Positions 1 through 7,601 are shown, counted from the first letter of the stretch. The stretch: DNA of 12,978 nt from an uncultured Bulleidia sp. (GCA_934757945.1 CAKVLT010000053.1:1-12978); one strand, 5' to 3'. Numbers and translations: made by a program. Notes: generated by a model from the letters alone, not told the origin.

Positions 1-556
1 TCAAAGCAATAATAGAACAGCCGGAAGATAATCCATCCATACCATCTGTCAGATTCACTGCATTACTCGAACCAGAAAACATAACCAGCACCAGAAGGAA
101 ATAAAAGAAACCAAGATGTGAAACGTGATGTGTTATCGGCCATACAAGTTCCAGCTCTGCAATACGAGAGTAAATATAAAAGAATACAACGCCTAATACA
201 AGCTGCATTAGAAGCTTATATTTAGGTTTTAATCCATCATTATTCTTCTTCACAGCAATGAGATAGTCATCAATGAATCCAATGCATCCATACCCCGCAA
301 AAGCAAGAATGACAATCATAGTTTCTGGATCAGTCAACACTTCATAATGCACAGCCAAAGTTACCAGAATTGGAAAAAGAATAAACAGAATTCCTCCCAT
401 AATAGGGGTACCCGCTTTTTTCTGATCTTCTTCCAGACTATATTCAGATATGCTCTGTTTTATACTCAGTTTTTTCATATAGCTAATAAACTTCGGCATG
501 CATACAAGTACCAGTACCAAAGTTATCATAAAACTGATTGCACTTTTTAAAATCAT
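1..556 (-). CDS. mraY: MraY, phospho-N-acetylmuramoyl-pentapeptide-transferase (N-terminal part; cut by window edge)
   Basis: Integral membrane enzyme that transfers phospho-MurNAc-pentapeptide from UDP to undecaprenyl phosphate, making lipid I. Only the first 185 codons are in the window; the usual protein is about 320 residues. Visible family motifs are KKAGTPIMGG at residues 46-55, the catalytic aspartate pair in GFIDDYL at 93-99, and NAVNLTDGMDGL at 165-176. Hydrophobic segments lie near residues 5-20, 55-70, 80-97, 117-130 and 147-162. The ATG at 556 follows an AGGAGA ribosome binding site at about 8 nt. It is the last dcw gene seen, 40 bp after the PBP stop, with no promoter or terminator in that gap, so it is very likely co-transcribed from the mraZ promoter. 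No murE or murF lies between the PBP and mraY. The identification is secure. Confidence 0.96.
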   Translation of the reverse strand, partial: MILKSAISFMITLVLVLVCMPKFISYMKKLSIKQSISEYSLEEDQKKAGTPIMGGILFILFPILVTLAVHYEVLTDPETMIVILAFAGYGCIGFIDDYLIAVKKNNDGLKPKYKLLMQLVLGVVFFYIYSRIAELELVWPITHHVSHLGFFYFLLVLVMFSGSSNAVNLTDGMDGLSSGCSIIAL

Positions 557-596
557 ATACAGTTTCTCCTGTTCTCTGTTGCCTATTATAAAGAGT

Positions 597-2807
597 CTAT
601 TCTCCAAAAACAACTTCGATCTTTGTACCTTTATTCACAACGGTGCCTGCAGGTACAGATTGAGAAATCACTTTCCCCTGACCATCGAGTTCAAACCCAA
701 ATCCGGTAGTTGTCCAAAGTCCCGCAACATCTTTTCGCGTCCATCCTGTCATATCCGGCATAGTAAAACTCTGCGTATCCGTCAAAAGGAATACACGCTG
801 ACCGGTTTCGACGGTAGAACTGTCTGAAGGGTACTGATCAATGACATTCTGTCCATTTCCAAGCACAAATACATTTGTACCTAACGCTTCAAGTTTGGAT
901 TTTGCATATTCCACACTGTGATTTACTACACTTGGCATGTTATATGTCTGAATTTCATTCACAGTACTTTCAGTTTGCTGTGAGGTACTTTCTGTTGTTG
1001 TCATATTGTCGGACAAATTATAAATCTGAGCTGCTTTTCTTAAAATATTCGTAACTGCCTCAGTACGTGTTCCTATATTCTGAAAATCCATTTCAAAGGC
1101 ATAATATACCATTATCTTCGGATCATTTGCAGGAAGTCCAAGCATGATACTGCTAATAACATGGTCCGTATCATACGTACCGTTAATAGCCACTTCGGTA
1201 GTACCTGTCTTGGCAATGACACTGCATTCAGGAATTTTATAATGAGTAGCAGTTCCTCCCTCTTCATTAACAACTTTATAGAGAATACTTCTTACCTTTT
1301 CAGCAGTTTCCGCTGTAACCGGAGTTCCGGTAACTACAGGGTCTGCCTGGTAAAGAATCTTTGAATGATCATAAGAATCTCTGATGGAATCAATAAAATA
1401 CGGTTTTTTCGTAGTACCATCTGAAAAGATAGCACTGTATGCCTGCAACAGTTGTAACATTGTTACAGTAGACCCCTGTCCGAAAGACAGGTTTTCTTTT
1501 TCCATAGGCCATGTAAAGTTTAATACACCATCTGTTTCCAGAAGACCATCTGTATCTACATCTTCAAAAAAGCCAAATTTCTTCATATACTCCAGAAGGA
1601 TATCTGGAGTGATATATTCGTTTTCCAAAGTCACAGCCACTGTATTCAGGGAATATTTCAACCCATCGTCCAAGGTAGGATTGCTATAAGCTTCATGATG
1701 GTAGTTTGTAATGCATCCATAATTTTCATCAGGATCTGTATTGTATGTACGACTGATGACACCATTGGAATCTTGAATAATACAATACTGATATCCTTCT
1801 GCCGTCGCATCAGAATCATACTTTCCTTCATTAATCGTAGCAGCCCATGTAAATGTCTTCAAAGTAGAACCAGGTTCATACGGTTGCTGTGCTCCGTAGT
1901 TGGAATACTCAGTGATATCCAGTACATTAGGATCAAAACTAGGCGACTGCCCCCAGGCAAGAACCTTACCCGTGTCCACTTCCATAACCGCGCCCCAGAT
2001 GCGGTCCGGATTAAACTGTTCCTGTGTTATTTTAAAAGACTGTTCCAAAGTTTCCTGTAGTTCCTGATCCAATGTCAGTGTAACATCATCTCCATTCTTA
2101 GCACTGACTACATTTTCCTTCATTCCCGCAAGAACATATCCATTGGAATCCGTCTGATAGGTACGAGATCCATTTTTACCAGCAAGATAAGAATCCAAAA
2201 CCTGCTCTAGCCCCATCTTTCCAGAATACGAGCCATCTTCATTCAATGTAACATAGCCAATAAGATTAGAAGCGAACGTTCCCATAGGATATACCCTTTG
2301 CACACTGTCCTGAAATTCTACTCCTGGAAGCTTATAGCTTTCTATCTCATCTTTCACATCTTTGGATAAGTTTCTTCCAGCTTTACCAAGTTCTGTCTGG
2401 TACACATTCTGATTCAGCATATCCAGGACTTTGTCATAATCTATGTACAGAATCTCAGATAATATTTTAGCAGTCCCTTCTTTATCCTTGACATAGGCGA
2501 TACCATCTGCACTTGGTCTGGAAGAATCGAGAATACAGTAAATATCATAGGTATGGTTGTCCTCTGCAATCACCACACCATCTCTGTCATAAATGGTCCC
2601 TCTGTTAGATAGAATAGTTTCTGTCACAACATTGGAAGTATCGGAATAGACAGTCAAATCTGTTCCACTTGCAAAATGTTTATTCTGAATGGATACGAAA
2701 AAAACATCGGCAATCAAAATCATTATGGCAACCGATGTAACTACGACGATATGAGTAAGTATATCTACTTTTCTTTTCTTTTTTGTATTTCTTTTTCTTT
2801 CTTTCAT
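597..2807 (-). CDS. Class B penicillin-binding protein with two PASTA domains (FtsI/PBP2x/SpoVD type)
   Basis: Monofunctional D,D-transpeptidase that cross-links peptidoglycan, at the septum or in spore cortex, anchored in the membrane with its catalytic part outside. The 736 residues show a Lys/Arg-rich cytoplasmic N terminus (1-14), one membrane helix (about 17-40), the class B dimerisation region starting at NRGTIYDRDG (68-77), and a transpeptidase domain with STLK at 314-317 (Ser314 nucleophile), SLN at 386-388 and KTGT at 533-536. A Thr/Ser/Gln-rich linker (about 599-618) is followed by two PASTA repeats (about 621-677 and 680-735). Its GAGGAG ribosome binding site overlaps the upstream ftsL stop, and the genes are 2 nt apart. 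Two PASTA repeats resemble division PBPs (PBP2x/PBP2B), while single-PASTA SpoVD is the alternative. Being the only PBP in this cluster, it cannot be assigned to one role from sequence alone. Confidence 0.93.
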   Translation of the reverse strand: MKERKRNTKKKRKVDILTHIVVVTSVAIMILIADVFFVSIQNKHFASGTDLTVYSDTSNVVTETILSNRGTIYDRDGVVIAEDNHTYDIYCILDSSRPSADGIAYVKDKEGTAKILSEILYIDYDKVLDMLNQNVYQTELGKAGRNLSKDVKDEIESYKLPGVEFQDSVQRVYPMGTFASNLIGYVTLNEDGSYSGKMGLEQVLDSYLAGKNGSRTYQTDSNGYVLAGMKENVVSAKNGDDVTLTLDQELQETLEQSFKITQEQFNPDRIWGAVMEVDTGKVLAWGQSPSFDPNVLDITEYSNYGAQQPYEPGSTLKTFTWAATINEGKYDSDATAEGYQYCIIQDSNGVISRTYNTDPDENYGCITNYHHEAYSNPTLDDGLKYSLNTVAVTLENEYITPDILLEYMKKFGFFEDVDTDGLLETDGVLNFTWPMEKENLSFGQGSTVTMLQLLQAYSAIFSDGTTKKPYFIDSIRDSYDHSKILYQADPVVTGTPVTAETAEKVRSILYKVVNEEGGTATHYKIPECSVIAKTGTTEVAINGTYDTDHVISSIMLGLPANDPKIMVYYAFEMDFQNIGTRTEAVTNILRKAAQIYNLSDNMTTTESTSQQTESTVNEIQTYNMPSVVNHSVEYAKSKLEALGTNVFVLGNGQNVIDQYPSDSSTVETGQRVFLLTDTQSFTMPDMTGWTRKDVAGLWTTTGFGFELDGQGKVISQSVPAGTVVNKGTKIEVVFGE

Positions 2808-2809
2808 CT

Positions 2810-3142
2810 TTACTCCTCAGAAGAGGTTGTAGCAGAAATAGAAATTACGTTATTTGAATCGCTAGTCATTCCATCTCCGCTGGCAATCTGATTTACTCTG
2901 TCACGTTTGCTCAAAGTGTTAATATCTACCTGCATAGCATCATTCTGAGTCTGCAGTGTAGATATTTTAGCAGAAATTTCCTGAGTCTTTGTACTTAATG
3001 AATTGTTGTAAGAGCGTAAAAACAAAGAAGTTGACACATATAGAAAAGAAGAAATTAATAATACAAAAATAGAAAGAGTTTCTACCCTGACTCTTTTTGT
3101 CGCTTTGGTTTTTCTTGTTTTTCTATTAGCAGTCTTTTTCAT
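2810..3142 (-). CDS. ftsL: FtsL-like bitopic division protein
   Basis: Small divisome protein expected to join the FtsL/DivIC/DivIB complex that activates septal peptidoglycan synthesis. The 110 residues fit the FtsL plan: a basic cytoplasmic tail (1-20, rich in Lys/Arg), one membrane helix (about 22-42), then an extracytoplasmic heptad-like coiled coil (about 48-80). A Ser/Thr-rich acidic tail ends the protein. FtsL sequences diverge strongly, so the call rests on size, topology and position between rsmH and the class B PBP, the standard dcw place for ftsL. It starts 4 nt after the rsmH stop with an AAGGAG site 7 nt before the ATG, and ends 2 nt before the PBP start. Tight spacing indicates coupled expression. 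A DivIC-family label would be the alternative. Confidence 0.85.
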   Translation of the reverse strand: MKKTANRKTRKTKATKRVRVETLSIFVLLISSFLYVSTSLFLRSYNNSLSTKTQEISAKISTLQTQNDAMQVDINTLSKRDRVNQIASGDGMTSDSNNVISISATTSSEE

Positions 3143-3146
3143 GTCC

Positions 3147-4082
3147 TTACTCCTTTATACGTTCTATTCCTCTCAGTTTTGCACTGTGAGATCTTCTGTT
3201 TTCTATACTTTCTTCTTCATCTGCCACTATTGGTTTTTTAGTCAGATTAAGGAAGGAGGCCTGCTCCATTTGGTCAACCGTCAAAGGAATTTTAGGGTCC
3301 ACAAATGGAGCAGTAGTCAAATCTTTAAATGTTTGTTTCACCATTCTGTCTTCAAGAGAATGGAAGGTAATCACCGCACATCTACCATGCACATCCAGTA
3401 AATCACACGCTTCTTCAAGTCCCCTTCTCAGAGAGCCAAGCTCGTCATTCACTTCAATTCGTAATGCCTGGAAAGTCTGTTTGGCAGGATGCCCTTTTTT
3501 TCTCAGTTCTGCAGCAGGTAATGCTGTCTTTATAATATCTACCAATTCGAAAGTAGTTTCTATTGGCTTTTCCTGCCTTGCTTTTTCAATAGCTCTGGCA
3601 ATCTGTTTGGCAAATCTCACTTCTCCATATCTTGAAAGAATCTTTGTCAGATCCGCAAAAGAATATGTATTCACCACTTTATAGGCATCCAGATTCTGTG
3701 ACTGATCCATGCGCATATCCAGTCTTGCATCGAAACGGTAACTGAATCCTCTGGATGGATCATCAAATTGTGGGGAACTCACTCCAAGATCCATCATGAC
3801 ACCATCTACTTTAGAGATGCCATACTGTTTTAAGGCTTCTTTCATATTTCCAAAATCAGAATGTATAAAAGTAACTTTGCCTTCATATTTTTGAAGATTT
3901 ACTTTGGATTCTTCAATAGCCTGCTGGTCTTTGTCAAATGCATATACATGACCAGTAGTTAATCTTGATAATAGTAATGATGTATGGCCACCTCTTCCTA
4001 ATGTTCCATCCACATAGATTCCATCAGGTTTTACATTTAAAAGATCCACCGTTTCATTTAATAATACAGACACATGTTTCAT
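3147..4082 (-). CDS. rsmH: RsmH, 16S rRNA (cytosine-1402-N4)-methyltransferase
   Basis: SAM-dependent methyltransferase (formerly MraW) that N4-methylates C1402 in the decoding centre of 16S rRNA. The 311 residues match the family length. Visible motifs are the N-terminal HVSVLLNETVDLL, the SAM loop YVDGTLGRGGHTS (23-35), an acidic residue in AFDKD (48-52), DLGVSSPQFDD (98-108), the RLDMRMD segment (120-126), and ITFHSLEDRMVK in the C-terminal half. The start ATG lies 2 nt after the mraZ stop; the nearest GGAG is about 14 nt upstream inside mraZ, so translation is probably coupled to mraZ. An A7 run at 3495-3501 (codons AGA AAA AAA GGG) is read straight through in frame, which matters for comparison with the A7 runs in the MoxR operon. 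Confidence 0.97.
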   Translation of the reverse strand: MKHVSVLLNETVDLLNVKPDGIYVDGTLGRGGHTSLLLSRLTTGHVYAFDKDQQAIEESKVNLQKYEGKVTFIHSDFGNMKEALKQYGISKVDGVMMDLGVSSPQFDDPSRGFSYRFDARLDMRMDQSQNLDAYKVVNTYSFADLTKILSRYGEVRFAKQIARAIEKARQEKPIETTFELVDIIKTALPAAELRKKGHPAKQTFQALRIEVNDELGSLRRGLEEACDLLDVHGRCAVITFHSLEDRMVKQTFKDLTTAPFVDPKIPLTVDQMEQASFLNLTKKPIVADEEESIENRRSHSAKLRGIERIKE

Positions 4083-4084
4083 AA

Positions 4085-4537
4085 CTATTTCAAGTACTCC
4101 GTCAAATCTTCAGCATCACTTTCAAAATCGTCTGCTGCTTCCTGATCAAAGGCGTCCCACTTTGCAAGTGACCAGATTTCAAAATAGTCTGAAACACCTA
4201 CAATAACACACTCTTTTTCAATTTCTGCAATATCTATAAGATACTGAGGAAGCTGAAGTCTCCCCTGAGAATCCAGAGAACTTTCCTGTGCTTTGGAAGT
4301 AATACTACGAATATACTGTCTCGCCTTTCTGTTTGTCTGAGGCAATTTTGACAGTTGTTCTACCTGTTGAGCCCAGCTTTCCTCCGTATAGACAGCCAGA
4401 CATCCATCAAGTCCTTTTGTTACATAAAAAGTGGAGCTGAGTGAATCCCTGAACTTTGCGGGAATGATAAGTCTGTTTTTTGCATCGATATTGTGCCTGT
4501 ATTCACCTAAAAACGATGCCTTATCTCCCACTTTCAT
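4085..4537 (-). CDS. mraZ: MraZ, transcriptional regulator of the dcw operon
   Basis: DNA-binding protein of the SpoVT-AbrB fold that forms rings and represses its own operon by binding direct repeats at the promoter. Two tandem AbrB-like units are visible, marked by IDAKNRLIIPAKFRD and, about 75 residues later, LDSQGRLQLPQYL. With the ATG at 4537 the protein has 150 residues, near the family norm of about 143. A longer reading frame begins at ATG 4564, but that ATG lies inside the TATAAT -10 box (4563-4568) and so cannot be in the transcript from this promoter. ATG 4537 has GTGGAG placed 8 nt upstream and leaves a leader of about 20 nt. First gene of the dcw operon; rsmH follows after 2 nt. 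The identity is secure; the start is an inference from the promoter. Confidence 0.95.
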   Translation of the reverse strand: MKVGDKASFLGEYRHNIDAKNRLIIPAKFRDSLSSTFYVTKGLDGCLAVYTEESWAQQVEQLSKLPQTNRKARQYIRSITSKAQESSLDSQGRLQLPQYLIDIAEIEKECVIVGVSDYFEIWSLAKWDAFDQEAADDFESDAEDLTEYLK

Positions 4538-4581
4538 CCACTTTGCTCCACTTTCTGCCACCATTATACCATTTCACCCCA
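4528..4581 (-). promoter_or_regulatory. MraZ operator: phased AAAGTGG direct repeats
   Basis: Three exact AAAGTGG heptamers (minus strand) lie at 4548-4554, 4538-4544 and 4528-4534, a strict 10-bp period. Three degenerate units continue the pattern upstream, so that the TGG cores (CCA on the plus strand) begin at 4528, 4538, 4548, 4558, 4569 and 4579. The array runs from the -35/-10 spacer, over the predicted transcription start, to codons 2-4 of mraZ. MraZ proteins are known to bind direct repeats of this kind with about one helical turn between them, so this is very likely the autoregulatory site of the operon. Confidence 0.85.
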
Positions 4582-4590
4582 CTATTACAA
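4563..4590 (-). promoter_or_regulatory. Sigma-A promoter of the mraZ dcw operon
   Basis: On the minus strand, -35 TTGTAA (4585-4590) and -10 TATAAT (4563-4568) are separated by 16 bp, and the -10 is preceded by TGG, giving an extended -10 (TGn). T-rich tracts just upstream of the -35 (including the rpmF terminator tail) could act as an UP-like element. The predicted start is near 4556. MraZ operator units overlap the spacer and the start region, which fits steric repression. Confidence 0.8.
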
Positions 4591-4612
4591 TGGCTTGGAT
4601 ATAAAAAAGCAT

Positions 4613-4646
4613 AAAAAAAAGGAAATATTCTTTTCAGAACATCTCC
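4613..4646 (-). terminator. Rho-independent terminator after rpmF
   Basis: Read on the minus strand, an 11-bp stem (arms 4636-4646 and 4621-4631, two or three G-U pairs) closes a GAAA tetraloop and is followed by eight T's (4613-4620). It ends the DUF177-rpmF unit about 30 nt after the rpmF stop and separates it from the dcw promoter. Confidence 0.85.
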
Positions 4647-4675
4647 ATCTTTTTCACATGGTTATTTTGCAAAGA

Positions 4676-4846
4676 TTAAGCAGCAGCTTCTTCTTTACCA
4701 ACTTTACCACAGCTTGGGCAAGCATGATGAGGAAGCTTGTTAGCACCACATACTGGACACTTTACAAGTGTTGGTCTGTTTAGTACATAGTGAGTTCTTC
4801 TCTTATTCTTTCTTGTCTTTGAATTTCTTCTCTGCTGTACAGCCAT
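4676..4846 (-). CDS. rpmF: 50S ribosomal protein L32
   Basis: A 56-residue basic ribosomal protein of the large subunit. The N terminus MAVQQRRNSKTRKNKRR is typical of L32. A four-cysteine zinc ribbon is intact, with CPVC at 30-33 and CPSC at 43-46, so this is the zinc-binding (C+) form. A GGAGG site lies 9 nt before the ATG. It follows the DUF177 gene by 16 nt, the widely conserved DUF177-rpmF pairing, and is followed by a terminator at 4613-4646. The two genes form their own unit upstream of the dcw operon. Confidence 0.97.
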   Translation of the reverse strand: MAVQQRRNSKTRKNKRRTHYVLNRPTLVKCPVCGANKLPHHACPSCGKVGKEEAAA

Positions 4847-4862
4847 TGTCTAGTACCTCCTG

Positions 4863-5366
4863 TTATTCACCCTTGAATTCCTTCAATTTTGCAAGTCGCG
4901 GATCTATGCGATCTTTAAGACTTTCCTGATATTCTGCTTCGGAAAGAACTCTCCATCCATCACCAGATGGGTAATCTTCTTCTGAAGCTTCCGTCACAGA
5001 AATAGGAACTTCCAACAGAATTGCACCAACCACTGCAGGAAGGAAATCTATGACTTCATCCTTAACGACACGAACACCATCTTCTGAAGAATCTACAAAT
5101 GAGTATATTTCATGAGACACCGTATCCAATGGCACCTCAATAATGTCATCTGTAATTGCATCAGGACACAGCATTGTACAGGTAATATGCAAGTCACATT
5201 CAAATGTATCAGAATCATCACCCATATATCCAATACCATCCACATGTACATCTTTTACACCCTGAATCAGAACAGTTGATTCAAATACAGAGTCATCAAT
5301 CTGCACATCTTCATTGATATTTATGGAACCATTAGTGCGTTCTAATTCGTTTCTTGTATACTTCAC
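4863..5366 (-). CDS. DUF177 (YceD-family) protein
   Basis: Member of the YceD/DUF177 family, which is nearly always encoded next to rpmF and has been linked to ribosomal RNA or large-subunit maturation; the exact role in Firmicutes is unsettled. The 167 residues show the family core of acidic beta-rich sequence, a DFLPAVVGAILLEVP segment (about 109-123) and the C-terminal DPRLAKLKEF signature. The Cys pairs that many members carry before the C-terminal part are absent here, replaced by a Ser/Glu/Asp-rich stretch. The start is a GTG at 5366 with AAGGAG 6 nt upstream; no ATG is better placed. A strong promoter lies just upstream, so this is the first gene of the DUF177-rpmF unit. Confidence 0.9.
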   Translation of the reverse strand: MKYTRNELERTNGSININEDVQIDDSVFESTVLIQGVKDVHVDGIGYMGDDSDTFECDLHITCTMLCPDAITDDIIEVPLDTVSHEIYSFVDSSEDGVRVVKDEVIDFLPAVVGAILLEVPISVTEASEEDYPSGDGWRVLSEAEYQESLKDRIDPRLAKLKEFKGE

Positions 5367-5397
5367 GCCTGTCTCCTTCGCTCGTTAACGCTAGTAC

Positions 5398-5425
5398 ATT
5401 ATAGCAAAGCCAACTGCAAAGTCAA
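5398..5425 (-). promoter_or_regulatory. Sigma-A promoter of DUF177-rpmF
   Basis: Minus strand: -35 TTGACT (5420-5425), 16-bp spacer, -10 TATAAT (5398-5403) preceded by TGC (extended -10). This is close to consensus and is the strongest promoter in the window, as expected for a ribosomal protein unit. The predicted leader before the GTG start is about 25 nt. Confidence 0.85.
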
Positions 5426-5449
5426 CGGAAAACATTGACTCTTTCAGTC

Positions 5450-6343
5450 TTATCCCCTTATGTTTTTTTCGACAAAATCTGCCATATTTTCCATCATTTC
5501 CTGTCGTACATCTTCATTCAGAATTTCATGACGTTTTCCTTCATAAAGCACTTTGCTAATATTGGTATATCCAAGACATTGCAAAAAGTGTACAGAATCT
5601 TCGAAACCTTCTTTTCCACCGATACAAGGATCATCACTTCCTGCATAGCAGCGCAAAGGAAGATTGGCGTGTTTTACTTGATACAAAGAAGCAGTATGCA
5701 TCTGAATCATGCCGCCAATCAAATCAATGTATCCCTGCACAGTAAATGGCACACCACACAATTCATCCTCCAGATATCGGCGTACATTATCTTTGTCAAC
5801 AGACAACCAGTCTACATCCGTTTCAGCACCTTTTATCTGCTTGTTAAACTGACCAGTCATAAGCTCATCCAGCAATTTTGAAGTACCCTTTGGCCCTTTC
5901 ACCATTCTGATTGTTTTAGCTATAACCATACCAGGACGTGCAAAGGAATTATAACAAGGCAATCCAGACAACATCATTCCATCAATCTCATCATCATATT
6001 TCTGTAAATAACATCTTCCGATAATCGTACCCATAGAATGACCGAAGTACCACACCGGAAGCTCTGGATACTTTTTATGCATTTCCTGCACCATAAAATG
6101 TGCACTTTCCACAAGCACCTTCCATCCATCTGTTTCTCCAAAATACCCTAAAGATCCTTCTTTATTTGCATTTGGTCCATGGCCCGGCAGATCATAGGTA
6201 GCTACCACAAATCCCTGTTCTTTTAAAAATTCACCAAGAGGAGCATATCTTTTCTTATATTCCTGCATGCCATGAACAACTACGATGCAGGCTACAGGAT
6301 TTCCCTGAGGCACGTAATACTTTGTTGATAATTGTAAGTTCAT
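5450..6343 (-). CDS. Alpha/beta hydrolase, serine aminopeptidase S33 / lysophospholipase-like
   Basis: Cytoplasmic alpha/beta-fold hydrolase (297 residues) related to monoglyceride lipases and lysophospholipases. The oxyanion-hole HG is at 24-25 in VVVHGMQEYKKRY, followed by the YDLPGHGPN loop (50-58). The nucleophile elbow is GHSMG at 101-105 (Ser103). The likely acid is Asp238 in GSDDP, and the general base is His272 in EGKRHEIL, so the catalytic triad is complete. No signal peptide or membrane segment is seen. The natural substrate cannot be told; esterase, lipase or peptidase activity are all possible. The ATG at 6343 has an AGGAG site about 8 nt upstream. It is transcribed divergently from tmcAL across 55 bp. 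No convincing terminator follows; the next unit (DUF177) starts with its own promoter. Confidence 0.9.
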   Translation of the reverse strand: MNLQLSTKYYVPQGNPVACIVVVHGMQEYKKRYAPLGEFLKEQGFVVATYDLPGHGPNANKEGSLGYFGETDGWKVLVESAHFMVQEMHKKYPELPVWYFGHSMGTIIGRCYLQKYDDEIDGMMLSGLPCYNSFARPGMVIAKTIRMVKGPKGTSKLLDELMTGQFNKQIKGAETDVDWLSVDKDNVRRYLEDELCGVPFTVQGYIDLIGGMIQMHTASLYQVKHANLPLRCYAGSDDPCIGGKEGFEDSVHFLQCLGYTNISKVLYEGKRHEILNEDVRQEMMENMADFVEKNIRG

Positions 6344-6361
6344 ATTATTTCTCCTGTTTTA

Positions 6362-6370
6362 TGGTATTAT
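6362..6370 (+). promoter_or_regulatory. Probable extended -10 promoter of tmcAL
   Basis: TGGTATTAT (TGn plus a -10-like hexamer) lies 28 nt before the tmcAL ATG. The -35 position (about 6342-6347) is poor and falls on the start codon of the divergent hydrolase gene. Divergent promoters must be packed into this 55-bp gap; the one for the hydrolase is not clear. Confidence 0.5.
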
Positions 6371-6398
6371 TTTAACATTGTACAGGAGGATATTACAG

Positions 6399-7517
6399 AT
6401 GAAAACTTGTGGAATCATTGCAGAATATAATCCCTTCCACTATGGTCACGCATATCATATAGAACAGGCCAGAAAACTATCTGGTGCTGATGTCATTATC
6501 GCAGTCATGTCAGGTAACTTTGTGCAAAGAGGTGAACCTGCAGTAACAGATAAATGGGAACGAAGTGCCTGTGCCATAAGAAACGGTGTAGATGTTGTAC
6601 TAGAATTACCTTATATTTATGCCACCCAGGCAGCTTCTCAATTTGCTAAAGGAGCAACGGACGTATTAAAACTGGCAAAAGCAGACTGTATTTGTTTTGG
6701 CAGCGAATGTGGTAATCTGGAAAACCTTATGGAAATTGCAGATACACCTGTCAATCCTGATCACCTGCATAAAAGCATGTCTGAAGGGACTTCATTCCCC
6801 AAAGCCTACTCCTTATTAACCAGCTTCATGGAGCCAAACGACATTCTTGGAGTCAGTTATCTGAAACATATTAAAGGCACAAACATACAGCCGTTTCTCG
6901 TCCAGAGAACAACAGGTTATCTTGAGAACGAAATTCATACAGATGCTTTTTCCAGCGCATACGCCATTCGAAACGCGTTAAAAACACACACAGAATTCAG
7001 AGGAAGCACGCCAATGGAAGAAGAACTTTTAAACAGTGATATTCCATGGATGGAAAAATACTATCCTTATTTCAGAACATTTATACTGACTTCTGATAAA
7101 GAAGCTCTGCAGAATATGTTCTTATTCTCTGAAGGAATCGAAAATCATCTCATTAAAAATGCTGCAGTTTCCGATGATTTTGAAACATTTCTTAATAACA
7201 GCACAACCTACAGATATACTAACGGAAGAATCAAACGTACAATGTTGCAAGCTATGAACCAGATTACCAAACAAGAAGTCAGAAAATTACCGGCTATGCA
7301 GGCAATACGTGTTCTTGCATTTAATAATACCGGAAGACAATGGTTGCATTCCATACGTAAGCAGGACATCCAGACCGCTTCCAGATTTGCAAATGTGCCT
7401 TATCCATACAGAACCATGGAATATAAATCCACCCTTCTCTATACCAGTGTGATGGATTTTGAAAGACGAAAGTTGCTTCTGGAAAAAGAAATTGGTGGTG
7501 CACAGTATATCCTGTAA
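6399..7517 (+). CDS. tmcAL: TmcAL, tRNA(Met) cytidine acetate ligase
   Basis: Enzyme that uses ATP and acetate to form N4-acetylcytidine at the wobble base C34 of elongator tRNA(Met), helping to keep AUG and AUA decoding apart. The N terminus carries the nucleotidyltransferase HIGH-type signature in AEYNPFHYGHAYHIEQA, followed by VMSGNFVQRGEPA and DKWERSACA, all characteristic of this family (YlbM, formerly a HIGH_NTase1 protein of unknown function). The start chosen is ATG 6399, with AGGAGG 9 nt upstream. An in-frame TTG at 6378 would put that ribosome binding site inside the gene and is rejected. The resulting 372 residues are slightly shorter than many homologues of about 390-400. It is a single-gene unit with its own terminator. 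Confidence 0.94.
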   Translation: MKTCGIIAEYNPFHYGHAYHIEQARKLSGADVIIAVMSGNFVQRGEPAVTDKWERSACAIRNGVDVVLELPYIYATQAASQFAKGATDVLKLAKADCICFGSECGNLENLMEIADTPVNPDHLHKSMSEGTSFPKAYSLLTSFMEPNDILGVSYLKHIKGTNIQPFLVQRTTGYLENEIHTDAFSSAYAIRNALKTHTEFRGSTPMEEELLNSDIPWMEKYYPYFRTFILTSDKEALQNMFLFSEGIENHLIKNAAVSDDFETFLNNSTTYRYTNGRIKRTMLQAMNQITKQEVRKLPAMQAIRVLAFNNTGRQWLHSIRKQDIQTASRFANVPYPYRTMEYKSTLLYTSVMDFERRKLLLEKEIGGAQYIL

Positions 7518-7520
7518 AAC

Positions 7521-7541
7521 AGGCCTTTATGAGGCCTTTTT
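7521..7541 (+). terminator. Rho-independent terminator after tmcAL
   Basis: AGGCCT (7521-7526) and AGGCCT (7532-7537) pair around a 5-nt loop and run into five T's (7537-7541). The hairpin begins 4 nt after the tmcAL stop codon. Confidence 0.85.
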
Positions 7542-7567
7542 AAATCCCGAATTTACAATCTAAATGC

Positions 7568-7595
7568 AAAAAAAGAAGGAACCTGTCCTTCTTTT
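7568..7595 (-). terminator. Rho-independent terminator after the yebC-family gene
   Basis: On the minus strand, a perfect 10-bp stem (arms 7586-7595 and 7571-7580) closes a 5-nt loop and continues into T's, seven in a row at 7568-7574. It begins 7 nt after the stop. It lies back to back with the tmcAL terminator, so each convergent gene has its own. Confidence 0.87.
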
Positions 7596-7601
7596 GTGCT
7601 A

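Noticed and set aside
4538..4564. Longer mraZ reading frame starting at ATG 4564 (nine extra residues).
   Set aside because: That ATG lies in the TATAAT -10 box, and the extra codons are the operator repeats. ATG 4537 has a usable ribosome binding site and gives a family-typical N terminus.
4595..4783. Plus-strand 62-residue frame across the rpmF terminator and gene.
   Set aside because: Antisense to rpmF and its terminator, with composition set by the A/T tracts; no initiation signal.
5383..5390. Palindrome CGTTAACG in the DUF177 leader as an operator.
   Set aside because: Eight bases, single copy, no repeat elsewhere in the window; expected by chance.
5437..5449. Small hairpin GACT-GAAAG-AGTC just after the hydrolase stop codon, as a terminator.
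   Set aside because: The stem is only 4 bp and is followed by an interrupted T run, too weak to call.
5435..5881. Plus-strand 148-residue open frame over the hydrolase gene.
   Set aside because: Antisense shadow of a complete catalytic-triad hydrolase, with no ribosome binding site and no recognisable motif.
6378..6398. TTG start for tmcAL seven codons upstream.
   Set aside because: The extension would consist of the AGGAGG ribosome binding site itself; ATG 6399 is correctly spaced from it and begins the conserved MKTCGIIAEYNPFH motif.
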